Source: Pandoraea commovens (GTDB lineage: Bacteria; Pseudomonadota; Gammaproteobacteria; Burkholderiales; Burkholderiaceae). From it: a DNA stretch of 64,000 nt. The stretch lies in assembly GCF_902459615.1 (NCBI RefSeq), contig NZ_CABPSA010000003.1, forward strand, positions 186,001 through 250,000, given 5' to 3'. The position numbers were made by a program, and so were the translations under genes. The notes under the pieces are model-generated. The model was not told the origin of the DNA. It worked only from the letters and a program-made list of their open reading frames with translations, and searched no databases. This document shows, one piece after another, positions 56,218 through 64,000 of this stretch (positions within the stretch are counted from its first letter, which is position 1; every line of letters starts with the position of its first letter).

Positions 56218-57771
56218 TCAAGAGCGGGTGCGCCGACGGAAGAACGAGAAGTTGAAACCCATGAGGAATAATGCCCCGAAATACACCACGGCGCATAGCA
56301 CCAGACTCGCACCGAGCAAGGCAATGCGCGCCAGCGGACGCGCCCCCAGGGCCACCCAGTCGAAGCTCTGCGTGAACCACAGCAGTACGCCCGCCAGGAT
56401 CAGACACGCCGCCAGAAGCTGGACGAAGAACAGACGCCACCCCGCCGCCGGCCGGTAAATGCCGCGCTTATAGAGTCCCGCGAAAAGCAGCGCGGCGTTC
56501 ATGCATGCGCCGACGCCGATCGACAGCGACAACCCCGCATGGGCGAACCAGCGCACGAAAAGCACGTTCGAGAGCTGCGTGGCGATCAGTACCACGATGG
56601 CAATCTTCACGGGTGTCTTGATGTCCTGCTTGGCGTAGAAGCCCGGCGCGAGAATCTTGATGAGGATCAGCCCGACGAGGCCGACGCCGTAGGCGGTGAG
56701 CGCGTGCGCCGTCATCACGACGTCGGTCGCATCGAAGCGTCCGTACTGATACAGGGTCGCGGTGAGCGGCTCAGCATAGACGAACAGGCCGACTGCGCTA
56801 GGCATTGCCAGCAGGAAGGTCAGACGCAGCCCCCAGTCCAGCAACGCAGAATACTCGGCGGGATCGTCATCGGCATGCGCGCGCGCCAGACTCGGCAGCA
56901 GAATCGTGCCCAGCGCCACACCCAGCAGCGCCGTCGGAAACTCCATCAGACGGTCTGCATACGCCAGCCACGACACACTGCCCTGCGCCAATCGCGACGC
57001 AATGTTCGTATTGATGATCAGGCTGACCTGAGCGACCGACACGGCGAGCGTGGCCGGCACCATCTTAGCGAGCACCCGCTTGACGCCCGCGTTGCGAAGC
57101 GCCGCCGCAATATTGATCGTGATGCGGGGCAACATGCCGATGCGGGCGAGCGCCGGGAGCTGAATGATCAGTTGCAGCACGCCGCCCACGATCACGGCAT
57201 ACGCGAGTGCGTAGACCGGCGTCTCCAGATGCGGCGCCACCCACAGCGATGCCACGATCGAGCTGACGTTGAGCAGCACCGGTGCAAATGCGGGCATCGA
57301 GAACTGACGCCACGTATTGAGCACGCCTGCGGCGAGCGTCGTGATCGAGATCAGGGTGATATAGGGGAACATCACGCGCGTCATGAAGACGGCGGCATCG
57401 AACGTGCCGTTTTCGCGCGACAGGCCCGTCGCGACGGCGTAGACCACGCCTGACGCGCCGAGCACCCCGGCAATCGTGATGGACAGGAGCACCCAGAAAA
57501 GCACCGTCGTCACGGAGTCGACGAGCGTTTTCGTCTCTTCTTCGCTACGTTGCGATTTGAATTCGGCCAGAATTGGGACGAATGCCTGCGAAAACGCCCC
57601 TTCAGCGGACAGGCGGCGCAGCAGATTGGGAATACGGAACGCCACGTTGTAGGCGTCGGTCATGGGACCGGCACCAAACATGCGTGCGATAAGAATTTCA
57701 CGAATCAGGCCGGTGATGCGCGAAAGCATCGTAAAACCGCTGACCGTAGCGAGAGCTTTGAGCAAATTCAT
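56218..57771 (-). CDS. murJ: Lipid II flippase MurJ
   Basis: Inner-membrane MOP-superfamily flippase moving lipid II during peptidoglycan synthesis. 517 residues, about 14 hydrophobic spans. The conserved start [20 protein letters not shown] and [21 protein letters not shown] block are present. The frame is open to 57876 but ATG 57771 is the family start. A TATAAT lies only ten bases upstream, so the transcript may be leaderless. Confidence 0.95.
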   Translation of the reverse strand: MNLLKALATVSGFTMLSRITGLIREILIARMFGAGPMTDAYNVAFRIPNLLRRLSAEGAFSQAFVPILAEFKSQRSEEETKTLVDSVTTVLFWVLLSITIAGVLGASGVVYAVATGLSRENGTFDAAVFMTRVMFPYITLISITTLAAGVLNTWRQFSMPAFAPVLLNVSSIVASLWVAPHLETPVYALAYAVIVGGVLQLIIQLPALARIGMLPRITINIAAALRNAGVKRVLAKMVPATLAVSVAQVSLIINTNIASRLAQGSVSWLAYADRLMEFPTALLGVALGTILLPSLARAHADDDPAEYSALLDWGLRLTFLLAMPSAVGLFVYAEPLTATLYQYGRFDATDVVMTAHALTAYGVGLVGLILIKILAPGFYAKQDIKTPVKIAIVVLIATQLSNVLFVRWFAHAGLSLSIGVGACMNAALLFAGLYKRGIYRPAAGWRLFFVQLLAACLILAGVLLWFTQSFDWVALGARPLARIALLGASLVLCAVVYFGALFLMGFNFSFFRRRTRS

Positions 57772-57780
57772 GTTGCGCGT

Positions 57781-57808
57781 ATTATACGCACAGCATTGCA
57801 GCAAAGAA
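57781..57808 (-). promoter_or_regulatory. murJ: Candidate murJ promoter, close to its start codon
   Basis: On the minus strand TATAAT (57786-57781) is preceded by TTCTTT at 16 bp spacing. The predicted transcription start is within a few bases of the murJ ATG at 57771. Confidence 0.5.
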
Positions 57809-57809
57809 G

Positions 57810-57839
57810 TTGCAATTTCCGTTGGGCTTCGTCTATAAT
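57810..57839 (+). promoter_or_regulatory. rpsT: Promoter of rpsT
   Basis: TTGCAA at 57810-57815 and a perfect TATAAT at 57834-57839 are separated by 18 bp. This gives an rpsT leader of about 105 bases. Confidence 0.75.
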
Positions 57840-57950
57840 CGTCGGTTTCGAAGTCAATGGATTGCTTCCTGGCCACCGTGTCTCCCAGGGAGCGGAGCCA
57901 AACTGCACAGAAGCCGCATTAGGCGGAGCAATTCAAGGAATTCACTGAAC

Positions 57951-58223
57951 ATGGCAAATACCGCACAAGCACGCAAGCGCGCGCGTCAAACCGTTAAGAT
58001 CAACGCCCACAACTCGGCGCTGCGTTCGCGTCTGCGCACGGCTGTGAAGGCTGTTCGCAAGGCAATCGCCACCGGCGACCAAGCCGCTGCCAAGGAAGTG
58101 CTGCGCACTTCGGCAAAGACGATCGACATCATCGCTGACAAGAAGATCGTTCACAAGAACACCGCTGCTCGTCAAAAGAGCCGCCTGTCGGCCGCCATCA
58201 AGGCGATGTCGGCTGCTGCCTAA
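57951..58223 (+). CDS. rpsT: 30S ribosomal protein S20
   Basis: A 90-residue basic, all-helical primary 16S-binding protein. It begins [18 protein letters not shown] and ends [19 protein letters not shown]-like, the S20 pattern. The frame is open upstream to 57810, but that covers the promoter. Divergent from murJ, an arrangement shared by relatives. Ended by an intrinsic terminator at 58293-58320. Confidence 0.97.
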   Translation: MANTAQARKRARQTVKINAHNSALRSRLRTAVKAVRKAIATGDQAAAKEVLRTSAKTIDIIADKKIVHKNTAARQKSRLSAAIKAMSAAA

Positions 58224-58292
58224 GTTGGGTATTCCCGCTTAGCTGCAAAGCACTACAAGTTGCTTGCCGGTTCCGACTACGGTCGGGACACT

Positions 58293-58320
58293 AAAAAGCC
58301 CGCTTCATGCGGGCTTTTTT
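58293..58320 (+). terminator. Terminator of rpsT
   Basis: The stem AAAAAGCCCGC / GCGGGCTTTTT with a five-base loop and T6. Confidence 0.92.
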
Positions 58321-58467
58321 CTATTCTGCATTCTTTTTTGCATTCACCTCCCTCATTCCCCTCGTTACGTCATACAAAACGCGCAATTCTGCCGAGCGTA
58401 TCGAGCACTACGGGAGACAAGCTGGAAGGGGAACGTGCCGGAAGGGCGAAGATGTGACGAAGCGACG

Positions 58468-58515
58468 GTGAGTAGGGCCGAAGGCCCGACACTCACGTCT
58501 GGCCGACAGCGGCCA
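58468..58515 (-). terminator. Tandem hairpins after the DUF3579 gene
   Basis: A two-part hairpin (GTGAGT with ACTCAC, inner GGGCC-gaa-GGCCC; 58468-58496) is followed by TGGCCG-acag-CGGCCA (58500-58515). They lie just past the DUF3579 stop on the minus strand but lack T-runs. Confidence 0.4.
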
Positions 58516-58523
58516 AGGGGGAT

Positions 58524-58838
58524 TTATTTGACGTCGGGAACGAAGCAGGCTTCCGTCGTTTGCAACCCGTTGTCACGCGCAAAACTCATCACGAAATCGA
58601 ACATTCTCGGCTCGATCTCTTTCAGTCGCTCATCGACAACGACGCACTTGACGTCACCCACCATCGTCGGACGCACATAGGGGGAGTACTGCATGTATGC
58701 GTTCGGGCCAGAATTGCTTCGGCCGCAGAACGACACGGCGCCGCACAGACGCTCCGCCCAGTCACTCGGACGAAACTTCTTGCCATCCAGAGTCAGCCCC
58801 TGAATGAAATACTCGCGCGCGGAAACCTGGTCGGTCAT
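58524..58838 (-). CDS. DUF3579 family protein
   Basis: A 104-residue soluble protein of a family common in betaproteobacteria and annotated only as DUF3579. Visible features: YFIQGLTLDGKKFRPSDWAERLCG near the N-terminus and YVRPTMVGDVKCVVVD. GAGGTG lies ten bases before ATG 58838; a TTG at 58847 is the alternative. It sits between rpsT and argF in inverse orientation. A 13-bp palindromic motif lies 73 bp upstream. Function unknown. Confidence 0.85.
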   Translation of the reverse strand: MTDQVSAREYFIQGLTLDGKKFRPSDWAERLCGAVSFCGRSNSGPNAYMQYSPYVRPTMVGDVKCVVVDERLKEIEPRMFDFVMSFARDNGLQTTEACFVPDVK

Positions 58839-59202
58839 ATCGCTCAATCACCTCAAAAAACACCTGGCCAGCCGTACGCGGGTAGCGTGGCCGACAGAGC
58901 CAGTATTATATCTTATATAAGACTGGAACCTGTCCCCCACCATTGCTGCGGATGTTTTTTTCGGTCTTGCCAGCCGATTTTGGCTGTGCAGCAGCGGGCT
59001 CGATCATACGCTTTTCGTGTGACGACAAAACGATTTGGTAGACTACGGGCTGTCCACCCTAAAGCCAGCACCGGTAGAGCACCTTCACGAGCCTGACCGG
59101 GGGGGACAGGCCTCAAGGCTTGTTCGTCGTGCCGAACGCGTTCGAGTTCCCAGCAAATCTGCGAGGAACGCACGCGGGATCGGCCTCCAGCAGAACATCC
59201 AA
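58839..59202. other. Divergent DUF3579 / argF intergenic region
   Basis: 364 bp with no supported gene. It contains the palindromic TCTTATATAAGAC (58911-58923) shared with the icd region. Open frames running into argF from 59035 have no start context. Confidence 0.6.
58911..58923. promoter_or_regulatory. Second copy of the TCTTATATAAGAC motif
   Basis: Identical over 13 bases to the palindrome between icd and rluE. It is 73 bp upstream of the DUF3579 start and 280 bp upstream of argF, so DUF3579 is the more likely target. Confidence 0.6.
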
Positions 59203-60129
59203 ATGACCACCGCCAAACCCATCAAGCATTACCTTCAGTTTTCGGATCTGACGCTCGACGAGTATGACTACGTGCTCGAGCGCACCCGCATCCTCAAGAA
59301 GAAATTCAAAAACTACGAGACTTACCATCCGCTGCACGACCGCACGCTGGCGATGATCTTCGAGAAAAGCTCGACCCGCACGCGTCTGTCGTTCGAGGCC
59401 GGTATTCACCAGTTGGGCGGTCACGCCGTGTTCCTGAACACCCGCGACACGCAGCTCGGTCGCGGCGAGCCGATCGAAGACGCCGCCCAGGTGATCTCGC
59501 GCATGACCGACATCATCATGATCCGCACGTTCGGTCAGGAGATCATCGAGCGCTTCGCCCAGCATTCGCGTGTGCCGGTCATCAACGGCCTGACCAACGA
59601 ATACCACCCGTGTCAGGTGCTGGCAGACATCTTCACGTACTACGAGCATCGCGGCCCGATCAAGGGCAAGACGGTCACGTGGATCGGCGACGCCAACAAC
59701 ATGTCCTACACGTGGATTCAGGCCGCCGAGATCTTCGGCTTCCAGTTCAATATCTCGACGCCGCCGGGCTACCGTCTCGATCAGGCGATGGTGGCCGAAT
59801 CGAGCCGTCCGTTCGTGCGTGAGTTCGACGATCCGCGCGCCGCCTGCGAAGGGGCCGACCTCGTGTCGACGGACGTCTGGACAAGCATGGGTTACGAAGC
59901 GGAAAACGAAGCACGCAAGGCCGCGTTCGCTCAATGGTGCGTGAACGCCGACCTGATGCAGCGCGCGAAGTCCGACGCCCTCTTCATGCACTGTCTGCCC
60001 GCCCACCGTGGCGAAGAAGTGTCGGCGGATGTCATCGACGGTGCGCAAAGCGTCGTCTGGGACGAAGCCGAGAACCGTCTGCACGTGCAGAAGGCGCTCA
60101 TGGAGTTCCTGATGCTGGGCCGCGTCTGA
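59203..60129 (+). CDS. argF: Ornithine carbamoyltransferase
   Basis: Arginine pathway enzyme making citrulline from ornithine and carbamoyl phosphate. 308 residues. The carbamoyl-phosphate loop is SSTRTRLSFE (about 56-65), followed by HPCQ (about residue 140) and the ornithine-side HCLPAHRGEEV. ATG 59203 starts MTTAKPIKHYLQFSDL. It belongs with the argD-like gene at the other end of the window. Confidence 0.96.
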   Translation: MTTAKPIKHYLQFSDLTLDEYDYVLERTRILKKKFKNYETYHPLHDRTLAMIFEKSSTRTRLSFEAGIHQLGGHAVFLNTRDTQLGRGEPIEDAAQVISRMTDIIMIRTFGQEIIERFAQHSRVPVINGLTNEYHPCQVLADIFTYYEHRGPIKGKTVTWIGDANNMSYTWIQAAEIFGFQFNISTPPGYRLDQAMVAESSRPFVREFDDPRAACEGADLVSTDVWTSMGYEAENEARKAAFAQWCVNADLMQRAKSDALFMHCLPAHRGEEVSADVIDGAQSVVWDEAENRLHVQKALMEFLMLGRV

Positions 60130-60515
60130 CGCCTATAGCGCTCCAGCGCACCGAATGCAGATCAGCCGGGACACCCAGCCCGGCCACACCGCCCGGACTG
60201 GCGCAATGCCGTCCGGGCGGTTTTCGTTACCCCACCGCGATTAACGTTCCGCTATCATCGCTGACGCGCGCCGTCAGCCATTCTCGTGACGCCGCGCGCT
60301 TCATCGCAGCACGACACAGTACGCCCCGCCCATCAGAGCGTTTCGGAATTTGCACAGCCTTGCACCACACCGGGGCATATTCGTTGTGCATTGCACAAAA
60401 TGCCGCCGGGTGGACGCTCGAAACGTGCTAGCATGAATTCACGCCTGGCCCTGAGCGGCCTGGCATATTGACTCTCTATCGCGGCATTCGCTCGCATTCG
60501 ACACAGCATTCGGTC
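60130..60515. other. Gap between argF and ppnP
   Basis: 386 bp with the argF terminator and no gene. The palindrome TTGTGC-att-GCACAA (60384-60398), about 118 bp before ppnP, is a possible operator; the rest shows nothing definite. Confidence 0.5.
60188..60224 (+). terminator. Terminator of argF
   Basis: ACCGCCCGGA pairs with TCCGGGCGGT (60188-60197 with 60212-60221), with an inner GGC/GCC, and is followed by TTTT. Confidence 0.85.
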
Positions 60516-60839
60516 ATGACGCAAATTGCAACTCAGTTCGACAACGTTTCCGTAATCAAGCGCGCCAACACGTACTTCGACGGCAAGTGCGTTTCGCACA
60601 CCGTCCTGTTCCCGGACGGCACGCGCAAGACGCTGGGTGTGATTTTCCCGGCCACGCTCCAGTTCGGTACCGATGCGCCTGAGATCATGGAAGTCACGGG
60701 CGGCCGCTGCCGCATCCGCCTGGCAGGTCAGACCGAGTGGCAAGAGTACGCTGCCGGTCAGGAATTCTCCGTGCCGGGCAATAGCAAGTTCGATATCGAG
60801 GTCGTGGAGACGCTCGATTACGTTTGCCATTACGGCTAA
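60516..60839 (+). CDS. ppnP: Pyrimidine/purine nucleoside phosphorylase PpnP
   Basis: A 107-residue small cupin of the PpnP (YaiE/DUF1255) family that phosphorolyses nucleosides to base and ribose-1-phosphate. Conserved parts: [46 protein letters not shown] and [18 protein letters not shown]. The ATG at 60516 gives family length; the frame is open to 60468. Confidence 0.93.
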   Translation: MTQIATQFDNVSVIKRANTYFDGKCVSHTVLFPDGTRKTLGVIFPATLQFGTDAPEIMEVTGGRCRIRLAGQTEWQEYAAGQEFSVPGNSKFDIEVVETLDYVCHYG

Positions 60840-60926
60840 CCGTCCGGCCAGCATCGCGACGGCGCGGGGTCTCCCGCGTCATCGCCCTCTCGGCCGGTTC
60901 AGCGCGGCCCGGCGCCGCTTCCCACT

Positions 60927-62276
60927 ATGTCGCGACTGCCTCCCGAATCGGCCGACCACGCTGTCGGCCAAGCGTCCGATGTGCCTGAATCGTCTGACGC
61001 TCCCCACACGCCCTTGTCCACGCTCGACACGTCTGCAGCGTCACCCCTCACGGCGGCAGAAGCGTTACACACGCCGTCCAACCCATCGGACACGTCCGAT
61101 ACGTCAGATACTCACCCGGACCTCGAACCGACGGACGTCCCGCTGCTTCCCGCTGACGGCCACCGCGCCAGCGCGAAAGCGAAGTCCTCCCGTGCACGAC
61201 GCAACAACGGCGGACGCAAGGGCATCGATCTCGGCCTGCAAGGCGGTGGCGCGCACGGTGCGTACACGTGGGGTGTGCTCGACAAGCTGCTGGAAGACGG
61301 ACGTCTGGAGTTCGAAGGCATCAGCGGCGCGTCCGCAGGCACGATGAACGCCGTGGTGCTGGCGCATGGTCTGCTCGACCGTCCCAACGTCGATCCGCGC
61401 GAGAAGGCGCGTGAGGCGTTGCACAGTTTCTGGCTGGGTGTTTCGCAAGCCGGTTCGTCGGCCACCGCATGGGCGCAAACCGTCTTCAGTTGGCTCAACG
61501 GGCGTCCGACCGAGTATCCCGTCTGGCATGACTGGATGCAGAGCATGCAGCAATGGATGATGCCGTTCGCGCAACCGCCGGCCGAGATCAATCCGCTGCG
61601 CACCGTACTCGAAGCGCAGGTCGATTTCGAGCGTCTGCGCGAGAGCACTGCGACACATCTGTTCGTCTCCGCGACGAACATCCGCACCGGCAACATCCGC
61701 ATCTTCCGCACACACGAGATCACGCTCGACGTGGCGATGGCGTCCGCCTGTCTGCCGTGGCTGTTCAAACCGGTGAAGATCGACGAGGACTTTTTCTGGG
61801 ATGGGGGCTATCTCGGCAACCCGCCGCTCTACCCGTTCTATTACGAGACGGTCACGAGCGACATCCTGATCGTGCACATCAACCCGATCGAGCGCAAAGA
61901 GAAGCCGGTGCTGCCGGGCCAGATCATGAACCGGGTGAACGAGATCACGTTCAACGCTTCGCTACAACGCGAATTCCGGGCGATCTCGTTCGTGCACAAG
62001 CTGCTCGACGAAGGATGGCTGAAGCCAGAGTTTCGCGATCGGCTGAAGTACCCGCTGATCCACTCGATTCGCGCCGACAAGGAGCTTTACGACTTGTCCT
62101 CGTCAACGAAATTCGTCACGGACTGGCACTTCCTCACGACGCTGCGCGATCGGGGCCGCGAGGCCGCAGAGCGCTGGCTCGCGGAGCATTTCGACGACGT
62201 CGGCGTGCGCTCCACGGTGGATCTGAAGCGCGATTATCTGCAACGCTTGCCGGACGCCACCGCCATCAAAGCATGA
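60927..62276 (+). CDS. Patatin-like phospholipase
   Basis: A 449-residue patatin-family hydrolase. After a disordered, Ser/Thr/Asp/Pro-rich N-terminus of about 90 residues (with a threefold SDT repeat), the domain begins [22 protein letters not shown] with the oxyanion GGG. The catalytic Ser is in [11 protein letters not shown] and the catalytic Asp in [10 protein letters not shown]. The C-terminal part resembles other bacterial patatins. No signal peptide; location uncertain. It converges with and overlaps murB by 11 bp. Confidence 0.86.
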   Translation: MSRLPPESADHAVGQASDVPESSDAPHTPLSTLDTSAASPLTAAEALHTPSNPSDTSDTSDTHPDLEPTDVPLLPADGHRASAKAKSSRARRNNGGRKGIDLGLQGGGAHGAYTWGVLDKLLEDGRLEFEGISGASAGTMNAVVLAHGLLDRPNVDPREKAREALHSFWLGVSQAGSSATAWAQTVFSWLNGRPTEYPVWHDWMQSMQQWMMPFAQPPAEINPLRTVLEAQVDFERLRESTATHLFVSATNIRTGNIRIFRTHEITLDVAMASACLPWLFKPVKIDEDFFWDGGYLGNPPLYPFYYETVTSDILIVHINPIERKEKPVLPGQIMNRVNEITFNASLQREFRAISFVHKLLDEGWLKPEFRDRLKYPLIHSIRADKELYDLSSSTKFVTDWHFLTTLRDRGREAAERWLAEHFDDVGVRSTVDLKRDYLQRLPDATAIKA

Positions 62277-63291
62277 GCGGTTCGGGGTCGAGCGAGACGC
62301 CGAAGCGTTCCCGAACGCTGGCCTGCACGGCGCGGGCCAGCGCGACGATATCGGCCCCCGTGGCCCCTCCGCGATTGACGAGCACCAGCGCCTGACGCTC
62401 GTGCACGCCCGCGTTTCCGACGGTCTTGCCGCGCCAGCCGCACTGGTCGATCAGCCAACCGGCGGCGACCTTCCACGAGCCGTCGGGCTGCGCATAGCCG
62501 ACCGCCTGCGGGAAACGCGCGCGAAGCGCCTCAAACGTGGCGGCGTCCACGACGGGATTTTTGAAGAAGCTTCCGGCGTTGCCGAGTTGCGCGGGATCCG
62601 GCAGCTTGCGGCGGCGAATGTCGACGACCGCATCAAAGATCTGGCGCGCATCGGGCTGTGCAATACCGGCATCGGCCAGCGTGCGCGACACGTCGGCATA
62701 CCCGGTCACGGCCTGCCAGGGCTGCGGCAGGCGCAGCGTCACGGCCACGATGATGTAGCGGCCCGGTTCGCGCTTGAACAGCGAATCCCGATAGCCGAAA
62801 GCGCAATCGTCGCGCGAGAGTGTGACGAACGCCCCGGTCGTCGTATCGAGCGCACGCACTTCATGGAAGCGCTCGGCGAGTTCCAGCCCGTAGGCGCCGA
62901 TGTTCTGGATCGGCGCGGCACCCAACGTGCCGGGGATCAGCGCCAGGTTTTCCAGGCCGGGACAGTCTTGCGAGAGCGTCCAGTCGACGAAATCGTGCCA
63001 GACTTCACCCGCGCCGCCGCGTACATAGCGCGCGGACGGATCTGCCGGGTTGTCCGGAAGACGCTCACGGTGGCGAATGGCCATGCGCAGCACCACCCCG
63101 TCGAAGTCACGCGTGAGCACGAGGTTGCTGCCGCCGCCAAGCACGAGGCGCGGCAGTCCGGCCAGTTCGGGCAAGGCAAGCGCGTCGAGCAGCGCCGCTT
63201 CGCTGTCTACGGTCACGACATAGCGGGCGGTGGCGGGCAGACCGAAGGTATTGAATTCGCGCAGGCTGACGTCGCGTTGCAACTGAAGCAT
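62266..63291 (-). CDS. murB: UDP-N-acetylenolpyruvoylglucosamine reductase MurB
   Basis: FAD enzyme that reduces UDP-GlcNAc-enolpyruvate to UDP-MurNAc. 341 residues from ATG 63291. Type-I layout: [45 protein letters not shown] (Arg168) and the catalytic Ser241 in GSFFKNPVV. The frame is open to 63399 but the family start is [16 protein letters not shown]. Overlaps the patatin gene at its 3' end. Confidence 0.95.
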   Translation of the reverse strand: MLQLQRDVSLREFNTFGLPATARYVVTVDSEAALLDALALPELAGLPRLVLGGGSNLVLTRDFDGVVLRMAIRHRERLPDNPADPSARYVRGGAGEVWHDFVDWTLSQDCPGLENLALIPGTLGAAPIQNIGAYGLELAERFHEVRALDTTTGAFVTLSRDDCAFGYRDSLFKREPGRYIIVAVTLRLPQPWQAVTGYADVSRTLADAGIAQPDARQIFDAVVDIRRRKLPDPAQLGNAGSFFKNPVVDAATFEALRARFPQAVGYAQPDGSWKVAAGWLIDQCGWRGKTVGNAGVHERQALVLVNRGGATGADIVALARAVQASVRERFGVSLDPEPLML

Positions 63292-63513
63292 GGAATATGG
63301 GCAGGCCAGTGGGTGTCGCCGTGCCGGACAGCGTCCCGGGGGGGGACGCGGGACCGACGGCTGAATTACAATGTCGGGCGAAAGAATTTTGCGCATCATT
63401 ATACCGAGGCCGCCGAGGCTGCCGACCGCGCCGGCCGCCCCCGCCGCCCGCCGGACTTACACGGCACGCTGTGCGTGCCATTTCACGAACCCTTAGACAT
63501 TCAGGAGAGCCAG

Positions 63514-63999
63514 ATGCCATCGTTTGACGTGGTTAGCGAAGCCAACATGGTAGAGGTCAAGAACGCCATCGAGCAGGCCAACAAGGAAATCTCGACGCGC
63601 TTCGACTTCAAGGGATCGGACTCGCGCGTCGAGCACAAGGAGCAGGAACTCACGCTCTTCGCAGACGACAACTTCAAGCTCGATCAGGTCACGCAGGTGC
63701 TCATCGCCAAGATGGCCAAGCGTAACGTCGACGTGCGTTTTCTCGACTACGGCAAGGTCGAGAAAGTCAGCGGCGACAAGGTCAAGCAGGTCGTGAAGGT
63801 CAAGAAAGGTGTCGAAGGCGACCTGGCCAAGAAGATCGTGCGCATCATCAAGGACAGCAAGATGAAGGTGCAGGCGAGCATTCAGGGCGACAGCGTTCGC
63901 GTCGCGGGCGCCAAGCGCGACGATCTGCAAAGCGCGATGGCGCTGCTGCGCAAGGATGTCACCGACACGCCGCTCGACTTCAACAACTTCCGCGACTAA
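63514..63999 (+). CDS. YajQ-family nucleotide-binding protein
   Basis: A 161-residue UPF0234/YajQ protein, complete to its stop at the last bases of the window. It starts [21 protein letters not shown] and carries two ferredoxin-like halves ([36 protein letters not shown]). Members bind nucleotides, and some bind c-di-GMP and act in gene regulation. GGAG lies nine bases before ATG 63514. An open frame extends upstream to 62401 antisense to murB and is not part of the gene. Confidence 0.95.
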   Translation: MPSFDVVSEANMVEVKNAIEQANKEISTRFDFKGSDSRVEHKEQELTLFADDNFKLDQVTQVLIAKMAKRNVDVRFLDYGKVEKVSGDKVKQVVKVKKGVEGDLAKKIVRIIKDSKMKVQASIQGDSVRVAGAKRDDLQSAMALLRKDVTDTPLDFNNFRD

Positions 64000-64000
64000 G

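Noticed and set aside
62401-63513. Upstream extension of the YajQ frame
   Set aside because: Open frame is antisense to murB; family length and a good ribosome-binding site place the start at 63514.

Overview
The window is a high-GC chromosomal segment of a betaproteobacterium in the Burkholderiaceae. Gene content and neighbour order (nadB facing nadA-nadC, exbB-exbD-lpxK-Trm112-kdsB-adk, rpsT and murJ divergent, argF beside a DUF3579 gene) fit Burkholderia, Pandoraea and relatives. Pandoraea is my best guess, from memory rather than from a search. I saw no tRNA, rRNA, CRISPR array, insertion sequence, transposase or prophage gene. Most of the window is core chromosome.

Layout. 1-1687: the 3' part of an acetylornithine aminotransferase gene and two overlapping GNAT acetyltransferases. 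1818-6845: a complete branched-chain amino-acid ABC transporter (livKHMGF order, minus strand), followed by a long AT-rich non-coding gap. 7618-9053: fkpB-ispH. 9241-14542: radC, rpmB-rpmG, and NAD biosynthesis (nadB facing nadA-nadC). 14636-17592: an acyl-CoA desaturase and an MscS-type channel. 17612-25885: rsmB-purN divergent from ribF-ileS-lspA-coaBC. 26060-28849: a YfcJ-type MFS transporter, a luciferase-like monooxygenase and dut. 28958-31566: clpS-clpA. 32007-32213: a cold-shock protein gene.

32821-37213 is the main accessory segment. It holds a four-gene Rieske oxygenase operon (reductase, large subunit, small subunit, ferredoxin) divergent from a NahR/NagR-type LysR regulator. The order matches the salicylate 5-hydroxylase genes nagAa-G-H-Ab. 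It is followed by a lone glycosyltransferase, an SDR/LysR divergent pair, a VOC protein and three short orphan ORFs (41093-42237).

42354-47470: icd, rluE, two tandem secreted Ala/Lys/His-rich peptides resembling acid-shock protein Asr, a DUF192 protein, an HD-GYP protein and sodB. 47673-55207: xseA divergent from an exbB-exbD-lpxK-Trm112-kdsB run, then adk, an SDR and an Mpo1-like membrane protein. 55301-63999: a SirB1-family protein, murJ, rpsT, a DUF3579 protein, argF, ppnP, a patatin, murB and a YajQ-family protein.

The most unusual signals are regulatory. They are: four tandem 11-bp repeats that create two in-frame start codons of the nagR-like gene; a DnaA-box cluster with a 12-bp palindrome between xseA and exbB; an identical 13-bp palindromic motif upstream of icd and upstream of the DUF3579 gene/argF; a heat-shock-type promoter in front of clpS-clpA; and a terminator-like hairpin in the cold-shock leader. 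I found no convincing candidate for a wholly new multi-gene defence or metabolic system.
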